Positions 1-6,907 of a DNA stretch of 12,579 nt are shown piece after piece. The notes beneath the pieces were generated by a model that was not told the DNA's origin, did not search any database, and worked only from the letters and a program-made list of their open reading frames with translations. The number at the start of each line of letters is the position of its first letter. Position 1 is the stretch's first letter. This DNA is from Treponema_I sp045616125 (lineage in GTDB: Bacteria; Spirochaetota; Spirochaetia; Treponematales; Treponemataceae). The stretch lies in contig JAZLGC010000075.1 in NCBI GenBank assembly GCA_045616125.1, positions 1 through 12,579 of the forward strand. The letters are read 5' to 3'. A program made the translations under genes and the position numbers.

Positions 1-70
1 TTCTACGCCGGGATTCACCAATAGCGACGTTATCGAGCGTTTTTGCATGTACTGGCAATCCGGTAGATTT
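1..70. repeat. Partial copy of the nested-palindrome repeat (right half)
   Basis: Bases 1-44 match 241-284 at all but five positions, and the block CCGGTAGATTT recurs at 60-70 and 301-311. The best-conserved part is CACCAATAGCGACG, then TATCGAGCG and a T-run. The bases between the T-run and CCGGTAGATTT differ between the copies (GCATGTACTGGCAAT here). In the second copy these variable bases are stem arms, so their partners for this copy should lie left of the window. The strand of action is unknown, and no reading frame crosses the block. Confidence 0.75.
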
Positions 71-86
71 GTGGTATTATGATGAG

Positions 87-107
87 ACCCTGAAACTAGT
101 TCAGGGT
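87..107. repeat. Short palindromic hairpin
   Basis: ACCCTGAA (87-94) pairs perfectly with TTCAGGGT (100-107) around a five-base loop, ACTAG. No T-run follows directly, so it is a poor factor-independent terminator in either direction, although a T-run starts 15 bases further on. It resembles the short CCTGAA...TTCAGG palindromes dispersed in many bacterial genomes. It lies between the two copies of the larger repeat. Confidence 0.55.
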
Positions 108-150
108 GACAATAAGCAACACTTTTTACGGACATAGCCTTTTTTAATTA

Positions 151-351
151 CTGTGCGGATTAATTAAATACCTGAGAGAACTGAAAAATCGAGAGGCGGG
201 ATGGGGACTGAAAAAAATTGTTGAAGCCCGGTTTTATAGTTTCCTTGCCGGGCTTCACCAATAGCGACGATATCGAGCGTTTTTTTCAGTCACCAGCATG
301 CCGGTAGATTTTTCAAATACTTATTGAGCATTGTTTAATTAATCCGTACTG
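151..351. repeat. Nested inverted-repeat element, possible structured RNA
   Basis: Four pairs of complementary arms nest inside each other. P1 is 151-168 with 334-351 (16 Watson-Crick pairs, one G-T, one mismatch). P2 is 182-190 with 307-315 (9/9). P3 is 206-217 with 280-291 (12/12). P4 is 223-231 with 248-256 (9/9, 16-base loop). The conserved block ACCAATAGCGACGATATCGAGCG (257-279, split here as ACCAATAGCGACG and ATATCGAGCG) lies unpaired between P4 and P3. No coding potential is seen. Either strand could fold. The right P1 arm overlaps a candidate promoter for the next gene. It could be a structured RNA, a cis-acting 5' element or a non-autonomous mobile palindrome. Confidence 0.7.
241..311. 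repeat. Second copy of the 70-bp repeated segment
   Basis: This is the right half of the nested element and the copy matching bases 1-70. Differences cluster at 244-246, at 253 inside the P4 arm, at 270 in the conserved block, and across 285-300, which includes part of the P3 arm. Conserved loop and variable arms is the pattern expected of a folded element rather than of a coding remnant. Confidence 0.75.
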
Positions 352-352
352 T
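324..352 (+). promoter_or_regulatory. Candidate promoter for the acetyltransferase-LRR row
   Basis: TTGAGC (324-329) and TACTGT (347-352) are separated by 17 bases, a fair sigma-70-type match, with transcription expected to begin near 359. A perfect palindrome, ACTGAATTTCAGT (361-373), lies at the predicted start and could be an operator or an early hairpin. The -10 region is inside the right outer arm of the nested repeat, so folding or strand opening there could affect initiation. This is read from consensus only. Confidence 0.3.
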
Positions 353-400
353 TTTTGCATACTGAATTTCAGTAAAAAAAGATGACAGGGAGAAGCGCAT

Positions 401-919
401 ATGATGTTGTTACGAGAGCCAAGACTTTCTGATGGGGATGACTTATTCCATTACATCTGGAGCCGTCCGGAAGTGACCAGATACCTGTTCTGGAGGGAAG
501 TTACCACAGAAGAGGCTGCCCAAAAGAAAACTCAGTGGCTTCTTGAGTGCCGCACAGAAATTCCTGCCACCTATGTGATTGAAGAAACTGATTCCGGAAC
601 CGCCATCGGATTTGCTTACATGAAGGAAATGCAGCCGGGATACTTTGGCGTTGGCGATATTGTCATCGGACCAGAATTCTGGGGCCGCGGGTATGGAAAG
701 CAGGTTGTACGGGCGTTACTTGAAGAAGCATTTATTGACCGTGGCGCCACCCGTTTTGAATACTGCTACGTAGAAGGCAATGAGGCTTCCCGCCGGCTGG
801 CAGAAAGCTGCGGACTGCACTATGTTCGGGAAGAAAGAGTTCGCATGTCAAAAATCGATGCTGATGTAACGCTGAAGTACTATGAAACTACCACGATGCC
901 GAAGAAGGAAGAATGCTGA
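401..919 (+). CDS. GNAT-family N-acetyltransferase (RimJ/RimL-like)
   Basis: A 172-residue cytoplasmic protein of the usual GNAT length. Members transfer an acetyl group from acetyl-CoA to an amine on a protein, amino acid or small molecule; the substrate cannot be read from the sequence. It opens with the MLLREPRLSD strand typical of RimJ/RimL-like members. The acetyl-CoA loop is WGRGYGK at residues 94-100, followed by the helix that holds the pyrophosphate. The late motif GNEASRRLAESCGLHYV (126-142) is the family's Asn-x-x-Ser and G(F/L)xxx segment. The start is set by AGGGAG nine bases upstream; a second ATG follows directly, so the protein could begin at residue 2. The stop touches the start of the LRR gene, so the two are probably cotranscribed and translationally coupled. 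The tail after residue 165 is lysine/glutamate-rich. Confidence 0.85.
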   Translation: MMLLREPRLSDGDDLFHYIWSRPEVTRYLFWREVTTEEAAQKKTQWLLECRTEIPATYVIEETDSGTAIGFAYMKEMQPGYFGVGDIVIGPEFWGRGYGKQVVRALLEEAFIDRGATRFEYCYVEGNEASRRLAESCGLHYVREERVRMSKIDADVTLKYYETTTMPKKEEC

Positions 920-2632
920 ATGAAAAAAGGATTACCGATATCAGCAGGGAACGTAAAATACAGTATGCAGAAATATTTTCCACGCACAGTTGCTCTATTT
1001 TTTTTCATTCTGGCAATAGTATTTCCTTCTTTTGCGGTGAATACCCGAGTAGTGCTAACAAACGGACAATCCCTGATTACAAACGATGGACACGCAGAAA
1101 TTCCTCCGGGTTATACCGATATTGGGTCCCAGTCTTTCAAGGGGTGTACTAATCTTGTATCGATTACCATTCCTGATACGGTAACAAAAATAGGGTTTGA
1201 GGCTTTTGCAGACTGTACTAAACTGGAATACATCAATCTGCCGGATTCCATTACAGAAATCGGCTTACAGGCATTTTTCAACTGTTCCAGTCTTCGCAAG
1301 GTAACAATTCCCCCATCAGTAAAAATCATCAACAGTAAAGTATTTTACGAATGTACCAACCTTGAATCAGTCACCATTCCTTATGGAGTGGAAACAATCG
1401 AACCTCGTGCATTTTACAACTGTAAAGCACTTTCAGCCATAACAATACCTGACTCCGTCATCTCTATCGGACAGGCCGCTTTCCTTGGATGCAGGAATGC
1501 AACTTCTGTTACCCTTTCAAAGTCTTTACTTTCCATCGACTACATGGCTTTTGATTTGTGCGAAAACATCACTTCAATCTTCATTCCGTCATCAGTATCT
1601 CATATTGGGAAGTATGCATTTGATGCTTGCAAAAATCTTACAGAAATAATTGTTGATCTTGACAATAAATACTTTGATAGCCGCAATAATTGCAATGCCC
1701 TTATCAAGTCTGATGAGAACCGTCTGCTGCGAGGTTGTGCCACCACAGTAATACCAGATTCCATAAAATCGATTGAAATCTCAGCCTTTTCTCATTGTAA
1801 CGGGCTTACCTCAATTATTATCCCTGATTCCATCACCCAAATTGAAAGCAGTGTTTTTAACCATTGTGCCGAGTTAGCACAAATTATCATTCCAACATCT
1901 GTAACAATCATCGACATGGATGCCTTTAATGAATGTACCAGCTTAACATCGGTAACGATTCCAGACTCTGTCACATCTATAGGAGTCAGTGCCTTTTCCG
2001 GTTGCTCCAGTCTCCAAGCGATTACCATTCCAGACAGTGTTAGAGAAATCAAGAACTTCGCTTTTTCCAGATGTTCAAGCCTTACTGAAATCATAATTCC
2101 AGAATCTGTCAAATCCATAGGCTACAAAGCCTTCAGTAAGTGTCAAAATCTTCGTACTGTAGTATTGAATGGACCAATCAGCAAAATTGATGAATATGCT
2201 TTCTATTACACTGATATTGATTACATCTATCTTTCTGAGAAATGTACTGAACTGAAGGACTTTTCTTTTCTGATTGAAAGGAATCCCTCCACAATAATTG
2301 TAGCACCAGAAAATCCGAAATTTGATAGCAGAAACAACTGCAATGCAATCATCAGCACTTCAGAAAACTCCCTGCTGGTTGGTTGTGGTTCAACTGTGAT
2401 TCCTGATTCAGTTACTTCCATCGAACCATTGGCATTTGCAAACTGTACAAACCTTATAACCATAGTAATTCCCGATTCTGTCAGATTGATCGGAGAACTG
2501 GCATTTTTCGAATGCACTGCCTTGGAATCTGTTACCATTCCTGAGGGTAACATTTTAATTGGAGAAGATATCTTTTACGGTTGTCCCAAGCTTTCTTCTG
2601 ATGAGAGCATCATCGAAACTGGCACAGACTGA
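920..2632 (+). CDS. Secreted BspA/TpLRR-type leucine-rich repeat protein
   Basis: A 570-residue protein with an N-terminal signal sequence: a hydrophobic core at about residues 24-36, and likely signal peptidase I cleavage after PSFA (residue 39). The rest is about 19 leucine-rich repeats of 23 residues with the pattern IPDSVTSIGxxAFxxCxxLTSIT (LRR_5/BspA class). Two non-LRR islands carrying FDSRNNCNA and GCxxTVIPDS interrupt the array, giving blocks of 8, 8 and 3 repeats. Such proteins are exported or surface-exposed and in Treponema and Bacteroidetes relatives bind host proteins or other bacteria; the ligand here is unknown. No C-terminal anchor or sorting domain is visible. The start at 920 has AAGGAAG eight bases upstream. 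An internal ATG at 965, just before the hydrophobic core, has a weaker, more distant ribosome site. Repeats are similar in DNA, so copy number may vary between strains. Confidence 0.92.
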   Translation: MKKGLPISAGNVKYSMQKYFPRTVALFFFILAIVFPSFAVNTRVVLTNGQSLITNDGHAEIPPGYTDIGSQSFKGCTNLVSITIPDTVTKIGFEAFADCTKLEYINLPDSITEIGLQAFFNCSSLRKVTIPPSVKIINSKVFYECTNLESVTIPYGVETIEPRAFYNCKALSAITIPDSVISIGQAAFLGCRNATSVTLSKSLLSIDYMAFDLCENITSIFIPSSVSHIGKYAFDACKNLTEIIVDLDNKYFDSRNNCNALIKSDENRLLRGCATTVIPDSIKSIEISAFSHCNGLTSIIIPDSITQIESSVFNHCAELAQIIIPTSVTIIDMDAFNECTSLTSVTIPDSVTSIGVSAFSGCSSLQAITIPDSVREIKNFAFSRCSSLTEIIIPESVKSIGYKAFSKCQNLRTVVLNGPISKIDEYAFYYTDIDYIYLSEKCTELKDFSFLIERNPSTIIVAPENPKFDSRNNCNAIISTSENSLLVGCGSTVIPDSVTSIEPLAFANCTNLITIVIPDSVRLIGELAFFECTALESVTIPEGNILIGEDIFYGCPKLSSDESIIETGTD

Positions 2633-2658
2633 CAATCAGAATGAAGGAGGCCCAATCA

Positions 2659-3156
2659 ATGAAAATTCACATTATCGGAGGCAGTGGCAGCGGGAAAACG
2701 TATCTGGCCCGCCTTCTGAGTAACAAATATACGATCCCTGTTACCTCTCTGGACGATCTGTTCTGGGATAATTCTGCCGGTCACTTCAACACAAAAAGAG
2801 CCCCGGAAGAACGGGATGCCATGCTTTCATACGTACTGTAGCAGGAATCCTGGATTATCGAAGGCGTGCAGTACGCCTGGCTGGACCAGAGTTTTGCAGA
2901 CGCGGATGTCATTTACGTTATGGGTACACCGCAGTGGCTGTGCCGCTCTCGTATCCGGCACCGATACATCAAACGGAAGTTCCATGCAGCCACCCGCCAT
3001 GATGAAACACTGCAGTCAGTGCACGCTTTATTGAAGTGGACCAAACAGTTTTACCACGTGAACATGCCTGCCATCTATGAAAAACTTGCCCCTCATCAGG
3101 GCAAAGTTACCGTACTCCGCACAAAACAAGATCTACAGAAACTGCTGAAAGGATGA
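2659..3156 (+). pseudogene. P-loop kinase-like protein (adenylate kinase/FlaR-like), interrupted by TAG
   Basis: The reading frame spans 166 codons including the stop, with a single TAG at 2839-2841 (codon 61). Before it is a Walker A motif, GGSGSGKT (residues 7-14), then LDDLFWDN, which is typical of the small P-loop proteins annotated as topology modulation (FlaR) or adenylate-kinase-related. After it the same frame continues with WIIEGVQYAWL and RSRIRHRYIKRKF, again matching that family. No frameshift is needed, so one base change (for example AAG or CAG to TAG) explains the break. AAGGAGG (2644-2650) eight bases upstream fixes the start at 2659. It follows the LRR gene by 26 bases and probably shared its transcript. 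Only a 60-residue fragment with Walker A would be made. A sequencing error or suppression of TAG cannot be excluded. Confidence 0.82.
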
Positions 3157-3225
3157 AACTATGAAGAACTGGTGGCATTTCTAAAGCAGAAGCAAAACGT
3201 ATCTGTGAACTGTTTAACATTGAGT

Positions 3226-4218
3226 TCATTGATTCGTGAGATTTCTGTTCAAAATGCTGATGATTATCTGGCGAAACATTTCCATATCTTCGGATTTGCT
3301 TTCAGCAATAAATAATGTAATGGCAAAAAGTGTATCGTCATCTATGCGTTTTTTTCCGTTTACATAGAGCATGTTGTTTTTCTGCATGAAGTATAAAAAA
3401 CAGCTGGCAGCAATTCGTTTATTTCCGTCGTGAAAACAGTGATCTTTTGTAATGGAATATAAAAGCATGGCGGCTTTTTCTTCCAATGTTGGGTATAGTT
3501 CCTTGCCACCAAAGGTTTGATAAATATTGTTCACCGCTCCCGAAAATCCACTGTCTTTGGGTACTGCAAAAACATCACTCTCAAAGGCCGGTTTCATTGA
3601 ATTTATTACTTCCAGATATTCCAGTTCTGGAATTTGCCTGGCAGATGTTTCGGTTTTTCCGTTTTTATCCAATGAACCGTGGTCAAAATCATCAAGAAGG
3701 ATAAGTCCACTAGAAAAGTCCTGAAGAAAATTAACTGTTTTTTTAATATCTGCAAGGTCTTCAATTTTTTCTGAATTCAAACTTTCGGCAAGGGAGGCAG
3801 TCAGTGTCTGAAGAGCAAGAAGTTTCTGGTGTTCCTGTTCCAGGCGTTTTTGATTTATTGCATAACCTTGAATAAGATATTGTTTAAGTACATTTGTTGC
3901 CCATTTTCGGAACTGTGTTGCTACTGAAGATTTTACACGATAACCAAGAGATATTATTAAATCTAAATTGTAAAATGGTAGTTCACGAGATACCTGACGT
4001 TTTCCTTCTGTTTGAACTTGTCAGAATTTCCGACAGGTTGAAGCCTCTTCCAGTTCACATTCTTCATAAATATGTTTTATATGCTCAACAACATTTGTTC
4101 TGGAAGTTTCAAACAATTCGGCCATCTGCTGCTGTGTAAGCCACACTGTTTCTTCTTCGAGTTTTACAGAGATTTCTGTAGTTCCATCTGAGCTTTTATA
4201 GATTTCGATATTATTCAT
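3226..4218 (-). pseudogene. RhuM-Fic/Doc family protein, interrupted by TGA
   Basis: One frame runs from ATG at 4218 to the TGA at 3226, about 330 codons, the normal length for RhuM-Fic proteins, with a single in-frame TGA at 4021-4023 (codon 66). The N-terminus has the DNA-binding-like helix region VWLTQQQMAELFETSR and STCRKF; the family continues with Arg there, so CGA to TGA fits. The following segment (FYNLDLIISLGYRVKSS, QFRKWA, GYAINQKRLEQ) is classic RhuM. The C-terminal Fic domain has HCFHDGNKR (residues 260-268), with catalytic histidine and nucleotide-binding GNKR. Fic enzymes transfer AMP or phosphate to target proteins and often act as toxins. GGGAG five bases upstream supports 4218 rather than the ATG at 4230. 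No antitoxin gene is seen beside it. TGA ends several other genes here, so it is a true stop. Reinitiation at TTG 3780 would give a Fic-only fragment. Confidence 0.85.
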
Positions 4219-4285
4219 CACAACTCCCATTTGCCATTGTTAGTTCTGGATGTAACAATTATACCATGCCATCGCCCCATGCATA

Positions 4286-4317
4286 TAAAAAAAGGCCCCC
4301 ACACCAGCGGGGACCTT
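4286..4317 (-). terminator. Factor-independent terminator of the glyA-thrH operon
   Basis: On the - strand AAGGTCCCC pairs with GGGGGCCTT (nine pairs, one G-U) around an eight-base loop, and is followed at once by a run of seven T residues. This is a canonical intrinsic terminator. It lies about 165 bases after the thrH stop, so repeat A (4375-4500) is inside the operon's 3' untranslated region. Another imperfect hairpin (ATGCGGATA ... TATCCCCGCAT, about 4335-4361) lies just before it. It would also insulate the Fic gene, which begins only about 70 bases further on. Confidence 0.85.
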
Positions 4318-4374
4318 CCTCCATGTTTCTGAGTATGCGGATATCAGCCCTTTATCCCCGCATTCCTTAAGCAA

Positions 4375-4500
4375 CAGGTGCAGGATGATTTGAGCCGATA
4401 TCAAGGAAGTACCGTTATGAGGAGCGCAGGCGGGCTGCCGCCCGTTGAGCACCGCAGAAACGGCACTGACGCAGAGAGCGGCTCAAAGGGCCTGCACCTG
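4375..4500. repeat. Palindromic intergenic repeat, copy A, over the thrH stop
   Basis: The outer arms are CAGGTGCAGG (4375-4384) with CCTGCACCTG (4491-4500), and TTTGAGCCG (4389-4397) with CGGCTCAAA (4479-4487), giving 19 paired bases with a small internal loop. The core, AGGCGGGCTGCC (4428-4439) followed by GCCCGTTGAGCACCGC (4440-4455), recurs in copy B almost unchanged and partly in copy C. The core contains its own small hairpin (CGGGC/GCCCG around four bases). The right arm covers the last five codons and the TGA of thrH. The GTGCAGGATGATTT end also occurs in copy C at 10615-10628. The total length, 126 bp, is close to that of copy B (124 bp). Confidence 0.8.
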
Positions 4501-5091
4501 CTTTTTTACAGCAGCAAGCAGTTCGCTGTATTCAGTAAAGGCCTGCACATCAGGATTATCCTTGATGATGTGTTCAGGAGCACGGAACAGGAATCCGGCC
4601 TGGCTCTGTTTGATCATGCCCAGGTCGTTGAAGCTGTCACCAGAAGCAATGGTCTTGAAACCGATTGACTGCAGGACTTTTACAGCGTGATACTTGCCGT
4701 TTTCCTGGCGCATTTTGAATCCGGTAATGGTTCCGTCTTCTGCTACAACAAGTTCGTTACAGAAAATCGTGGGCATTCCCAGCTTTTCCATGAGCGGAGC
4801 AGCAAACTGGGTAAAGGTATCACTCAGGATGATAACCTGGGTAGTGCGGCGTAACTCGTCCATGAACTCTTTTGCGCCGGGCATGGGGTCAATTTTTGCG
4901 ATGGTTGCCTGAATTTCTTTCAGCCCCAGGCCGTGTTCCTTCAGGATACCAAGGCGCCAGTTCATCAGTTTGTTGTAATCAGGTTCATCGCGGGTAGTGC
5001 GTTTCAGTTCAGGAATGCCGCTGGCTTCTGCAAAGGCAATCCAGATTTCAGGTACCAGTACCCCTTCAAGATCAAGACAAGTTACGTACAT
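4483..5091 (-). CDS. thrH: ThrH: phosphoserine phosphatase / homoserine phosphotransferase
   Basis: A 202-residue cytoplasmic HAD-superfamily enzyme that closely follows Pseudomonas ThrH in length and motifs. ThrH hydrolyses phosphoserine to serine and can move the phosphate to homoserine. Motif I is DLEGVLVPE, with nucleophile Asp7 and the ThrH-type Glu9 in place of the second Asp; the segment VPEIWIAFAE is diagnostic. Motif II is LSDTF (Ser90), and the metal-binding motif IV is GDSFND (151-156). AAGGAG seven bases upstream gives the ATG at 5091; the start of this site overlaps the glyA TAA. It is the second gene of the glyA-thrH operon, ten bases after glyA, which points to its use in serine supply. 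The last codons lie in an arm of repeat A, so the C-terminal residues may derive from the repeat. Confidence 0.93.
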   Translation of the reverse strand: MYVTCLDLEGVLVPEIWIAFAEASGIPELKRTTRDEPDYNKLMNWRLGILKEHGLGLKEIQATIAKIDPMPGAKEFMDELRRTTQVIILSDTFTQFAAPLMEKLGMPTIFCNELVVAEDGTITGFKMRQENGKYHAVKVLQSIGFKTIASGDSFNDLGMIKQSQAGFLFRAPEHIIKDNPDVQAFTEYSELLAAVKKQVQAL

Positions 5092-5101
5092 TTTTTTCTC
5101 C

Positions 5102-6601
5102 TTAGTTGCAGAAGTTTTCTTTCAGGAAGTTCAGGTCCAGTTCAGGATACAGAACAAACTGATCCAGCAGAGCGCGAACTTTTGCCTTTGCAGCTTCCTT
5201 AACAGCCGGATCCAGGTCAATCTTACCTTTTGCCGGTTTTCCTTCTTTGGTCAGTCCAGGTTTGGTGCCTTTCAGAACCATATCGATGATTTCTGCAATT
5301 TCAGCCATCTGTTCTTTTTCCATTCCCAAAGTGGTAACAGCAGGCGTTCCAACGCGGATACCGGAAGTCCACCAAGGTCCCTGAGGATCAAATGGCAGTG
5401 TGTTGCGGTTCAGGGTAACACCACATTCAAAGAGGGCGTTTTCAGCCTGACGGCCGGTAAGACCATATCCGTTTACATCAATGAGCATCAGGTGGTTATC
5501 GGTTCCACCGGTCTGCAGTTTCATACCGCGTTTTTCACACTGGGCAGCCAGTTCACGGGCATTGTCGCGAACATTCAGAGCCCATTTCTGGTATTCAGGA
5601 GTACGGGCTTCCTTAAAAGCAATGGCTTTTGCAGCCATTACGTGTGGCAGTGGTCCGCCAAGTACCAGAGGACAGCCTTTGTTTACGGCTTCTGCATATT
5701 CTTCCTTACACAGGATGATGGCGCCACGGGGACCGCGCAGGGTTTTGTGGGTAGTAGTAGTTACGATATCTGCCCAGAGAACAGGATTTTCTTCGTCAGT
5801 AAATACTTTACCGGCAACCAGGCCTGCAAAGTGAGCCATATCAACCATAAGAACAGCACCGCATTTATCTGCAATCTGGCGGAACCGTTTAAAGTTGATG
5901 GCACGAGGATATGCTGAATAACCAGCCAGCAGAATCAGAGGTTTGAATTCCATAGCCTGTTTTTCAATGGCATCGTAATCCAGATAGCCGGTTTCTTTAT
6001 CTACGGTGTATGACTGAGAAACGAACATGCGGGCAGATACGTTCTGGCGGTATCCGTGGGTCAGGTGTCCACCTGAGTAGTAGTCCAGACCCATCAGGCG
6101 CTGGTTACCCAGTTTTACGCGGAGAGCTTCCCACTGTTCATCAGACATGTGTGACAGGTTGGTATCGCCGAATTCATCAAGAGCCGGCATTTCGATTTTC
6201 TTGTTGAGGATTGCCCAGTAAGCAACGATGTTGGCATCTGCACCGGCATGGGGCTGCACATAGGCATGATCTGCACCGAAGAGTGCTTTTGCTTCTTCTG
6301 CAGCGATTTTTTCTACGGTATCAACGTTTTCGCAGCCACCGTAGTAGCGGTGATCAGGATATCCTTCTGCGTATTTATCGGTAAGCAGGTTACCCATGGC
6401 AGCCTGAGTGTTCAGAGAACAGTAGTTTTCACTTGCTACCAGTTTCAGGTGAGCGCGCTGTGTTTCCAGTTCCTTAACGATAGTAGCAGCAATATCTGGC
6501 CCTACTTCTGCAACTTTCTGAAGGTTAGCAACATAGGCAACCATAGAAGGGTTGATGTTTCCTGCGTGGGTGTTAAGGTAGTTTTCTAAAGGTGTAGACA
6601 T
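5102..6601 (-). CDS. glyA: Serine hydroxymethyltransferase, long treponemal form
   Basis: A PLP enzyme that interconverts serine plus tetrahydrofolate with glycine plus methylene-tetrahydrofolate in the cytoplasm. The 499 residues exceed the usual length of about 420. The family motifs are present: LVASENYCS, YAEGYPDHRYYGGC (residues 78-90), GGHLTHG, DMAH (254-257), and the PLP lysine in TTTTHKTLRGPRG (Lys286). The extra length is an insert of about 30 residues before GGHLTHG (about 133-165, rich in charged residues) and a longer C-terminus. Such long forms are known in treponemes. The start at 6601 is supported by TGGAG seven bases upstream; the frame stays open to 6697, but that stretch shows no homology and lies in the leader. 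It is the first gene of an operon with thrH and has its own promoter. Confidence 0.95.
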   Translation of the reverse strand: MSTPLENYLNTHAGNINPSMVAYVANLQKVAEVGPDIAATIVKELETQRAHLKLVASENYCSLNTQAAMGNLLTDKYAEGYPDHRYYGGCENVDTVEKIAAEEAKALFGADHAYVQPHAGADANIVAYWAILNKKIEMPALDEFGDTNLSHMSDEQWEALRVKLGNQRLMGLDYYSGGHLTHGYRQNVSARMFVSQSYTVDKETGYLDYDAIEKQAMEFKPLILLAGYSAYPRAINFKRFRQIADKCGAVLMVDMAHFAGLVAGKVFTDEENPVLWADIVTTTTHKTLRGPRGAIILCKEEYAEAVNKGCPLVLGGPLPHVMAAKAIAFKEARTPEYQKWALNVRDNARELAAQCEKRGMKLQTGGTDNHLMLIDVNGYGLTGRQAENALFECGVTLNRNTLPFDPQGPWWTSGIRVGTPAVTTLGMEKEQMAEIAEIIDMVLKGTKPGLTKEGKPAKGKIDLDPAVKEAAKAKVRALLDQFVLYPELDLNFLKENFCN

Positions 6602-6720
6602 AAAAAAACTCCATGAATGAAATGGTAGCACAGACTGCCCAGGCGTGCGGCAGCATGCAGCAGGCTTAAAGCACTGCCCTTCACGATGGTACTCCATCTA
6701 AAACGCCAGAAGATGGGCTT

Positions 6721-6749
6721 ATCATAGCGGAAAACGGGCTTTGGTTCAA
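6721..6749 (-). promoter_or_regulatory. Promoter of the glyA-thrH operon
   Basis: On the - strand TTGAAC (6749-6744) and TATGAT (6726-6721) are 17 bases apart, a good sigma-70-type promoter. Transcription should start near 6714, leaving a leader of about 113 bases before the glyA ATG. The leader holds short stems (CCATCT...AGATGG and GGCAG...CTGCC), but I recognise no glycine, folate or SAM riboswitch in it. Confidence 0.6.
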
Positions 6750-6845
6750 TGCAAAAACTGCATAAATATACAAAAATACTGAATATTCTGCAGTATAGGT
6801 AAAATCTGTGTAAAGAATGCCAGTTCCTGTAAAAAACATACCCTA

Positions 6846-6902
6846 TTTCCTAAAAAATGGAGTACTATAAGGTATCTGAAATATCTTTACTGATTTAGGA
6901 AA
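6846..6902 (+). promoter_or_regulatory. Inverted repeat over the ribosome binding site of the MFS gene
   Basis: TTTCCTAAA (6846-6854) is the exact reverse complement of TTTAGGAAA (6894-6902), and the second arm contains the AGGAAA ribosome site of the transporter gene. If transcription starts upstream of 6846, the pairing would hide the ribosome site. The repeat AGTACTAT occurs in the loop (6861-6868) and again just at the start codon (6902-6909). The promoter is not clear; TAAAAT and TATAAG boxes both lie in this AT-rich stretch. Apart from this and the glyA promoter, nothing else was seen in 6602-6907. Confidence 0.4.
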
Positions 6903-6907
6903 GTACT

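Noticed and set aside
920..2632. CRISPR-like or tandem DNA repeat in the LRR gene
   Set aside because: The 69-base periodicity is that of the 23-residue protein repeats; the units are diverged and coding.
3157..3240. The P-loop gene's frame stays open past its TGA (YEELVAFLKQKQ...)
   Set aside because: The kinase-like family normally ends at about this length, and the extension runs into the end of the convergent Fic gene without recognisable homology.
3226..4230. Selenocysteine at the TGA in the Fic gene
   Set aside because: Relatives have arginine there, no selenocysteine insertion structure is apparent, and one CGA to TGA change explains it.
4240..4452. Open frame on the - strand downstream of thrH
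   Set aside because: It consists of repeat A and the terminator, has no start signal and no homology.
4440..4455. GTTGAGC in the repeat core fits the integron attC core GTTRRRY
   Set aside because: A matching RYYYAAC box at the right distance in inverted order was not found in copies A, B or C, and no cassette genes or integrase are present. A run of IntegronFinder would settle it.
6602..6697. Upstream extension of the glyA frame with cysteine-rich residues
   Set aside because: It lies in the mRNA leader, lacks family homology, and a proper ribosome site precedes ATG 6601.
6602..6714. Riboswitch in the glyA leader
   Set aside because: Only short, weak stems are seen, and the conserved boxes of the glycine, tetrahydrofolate and SAM classes were not found by eye.
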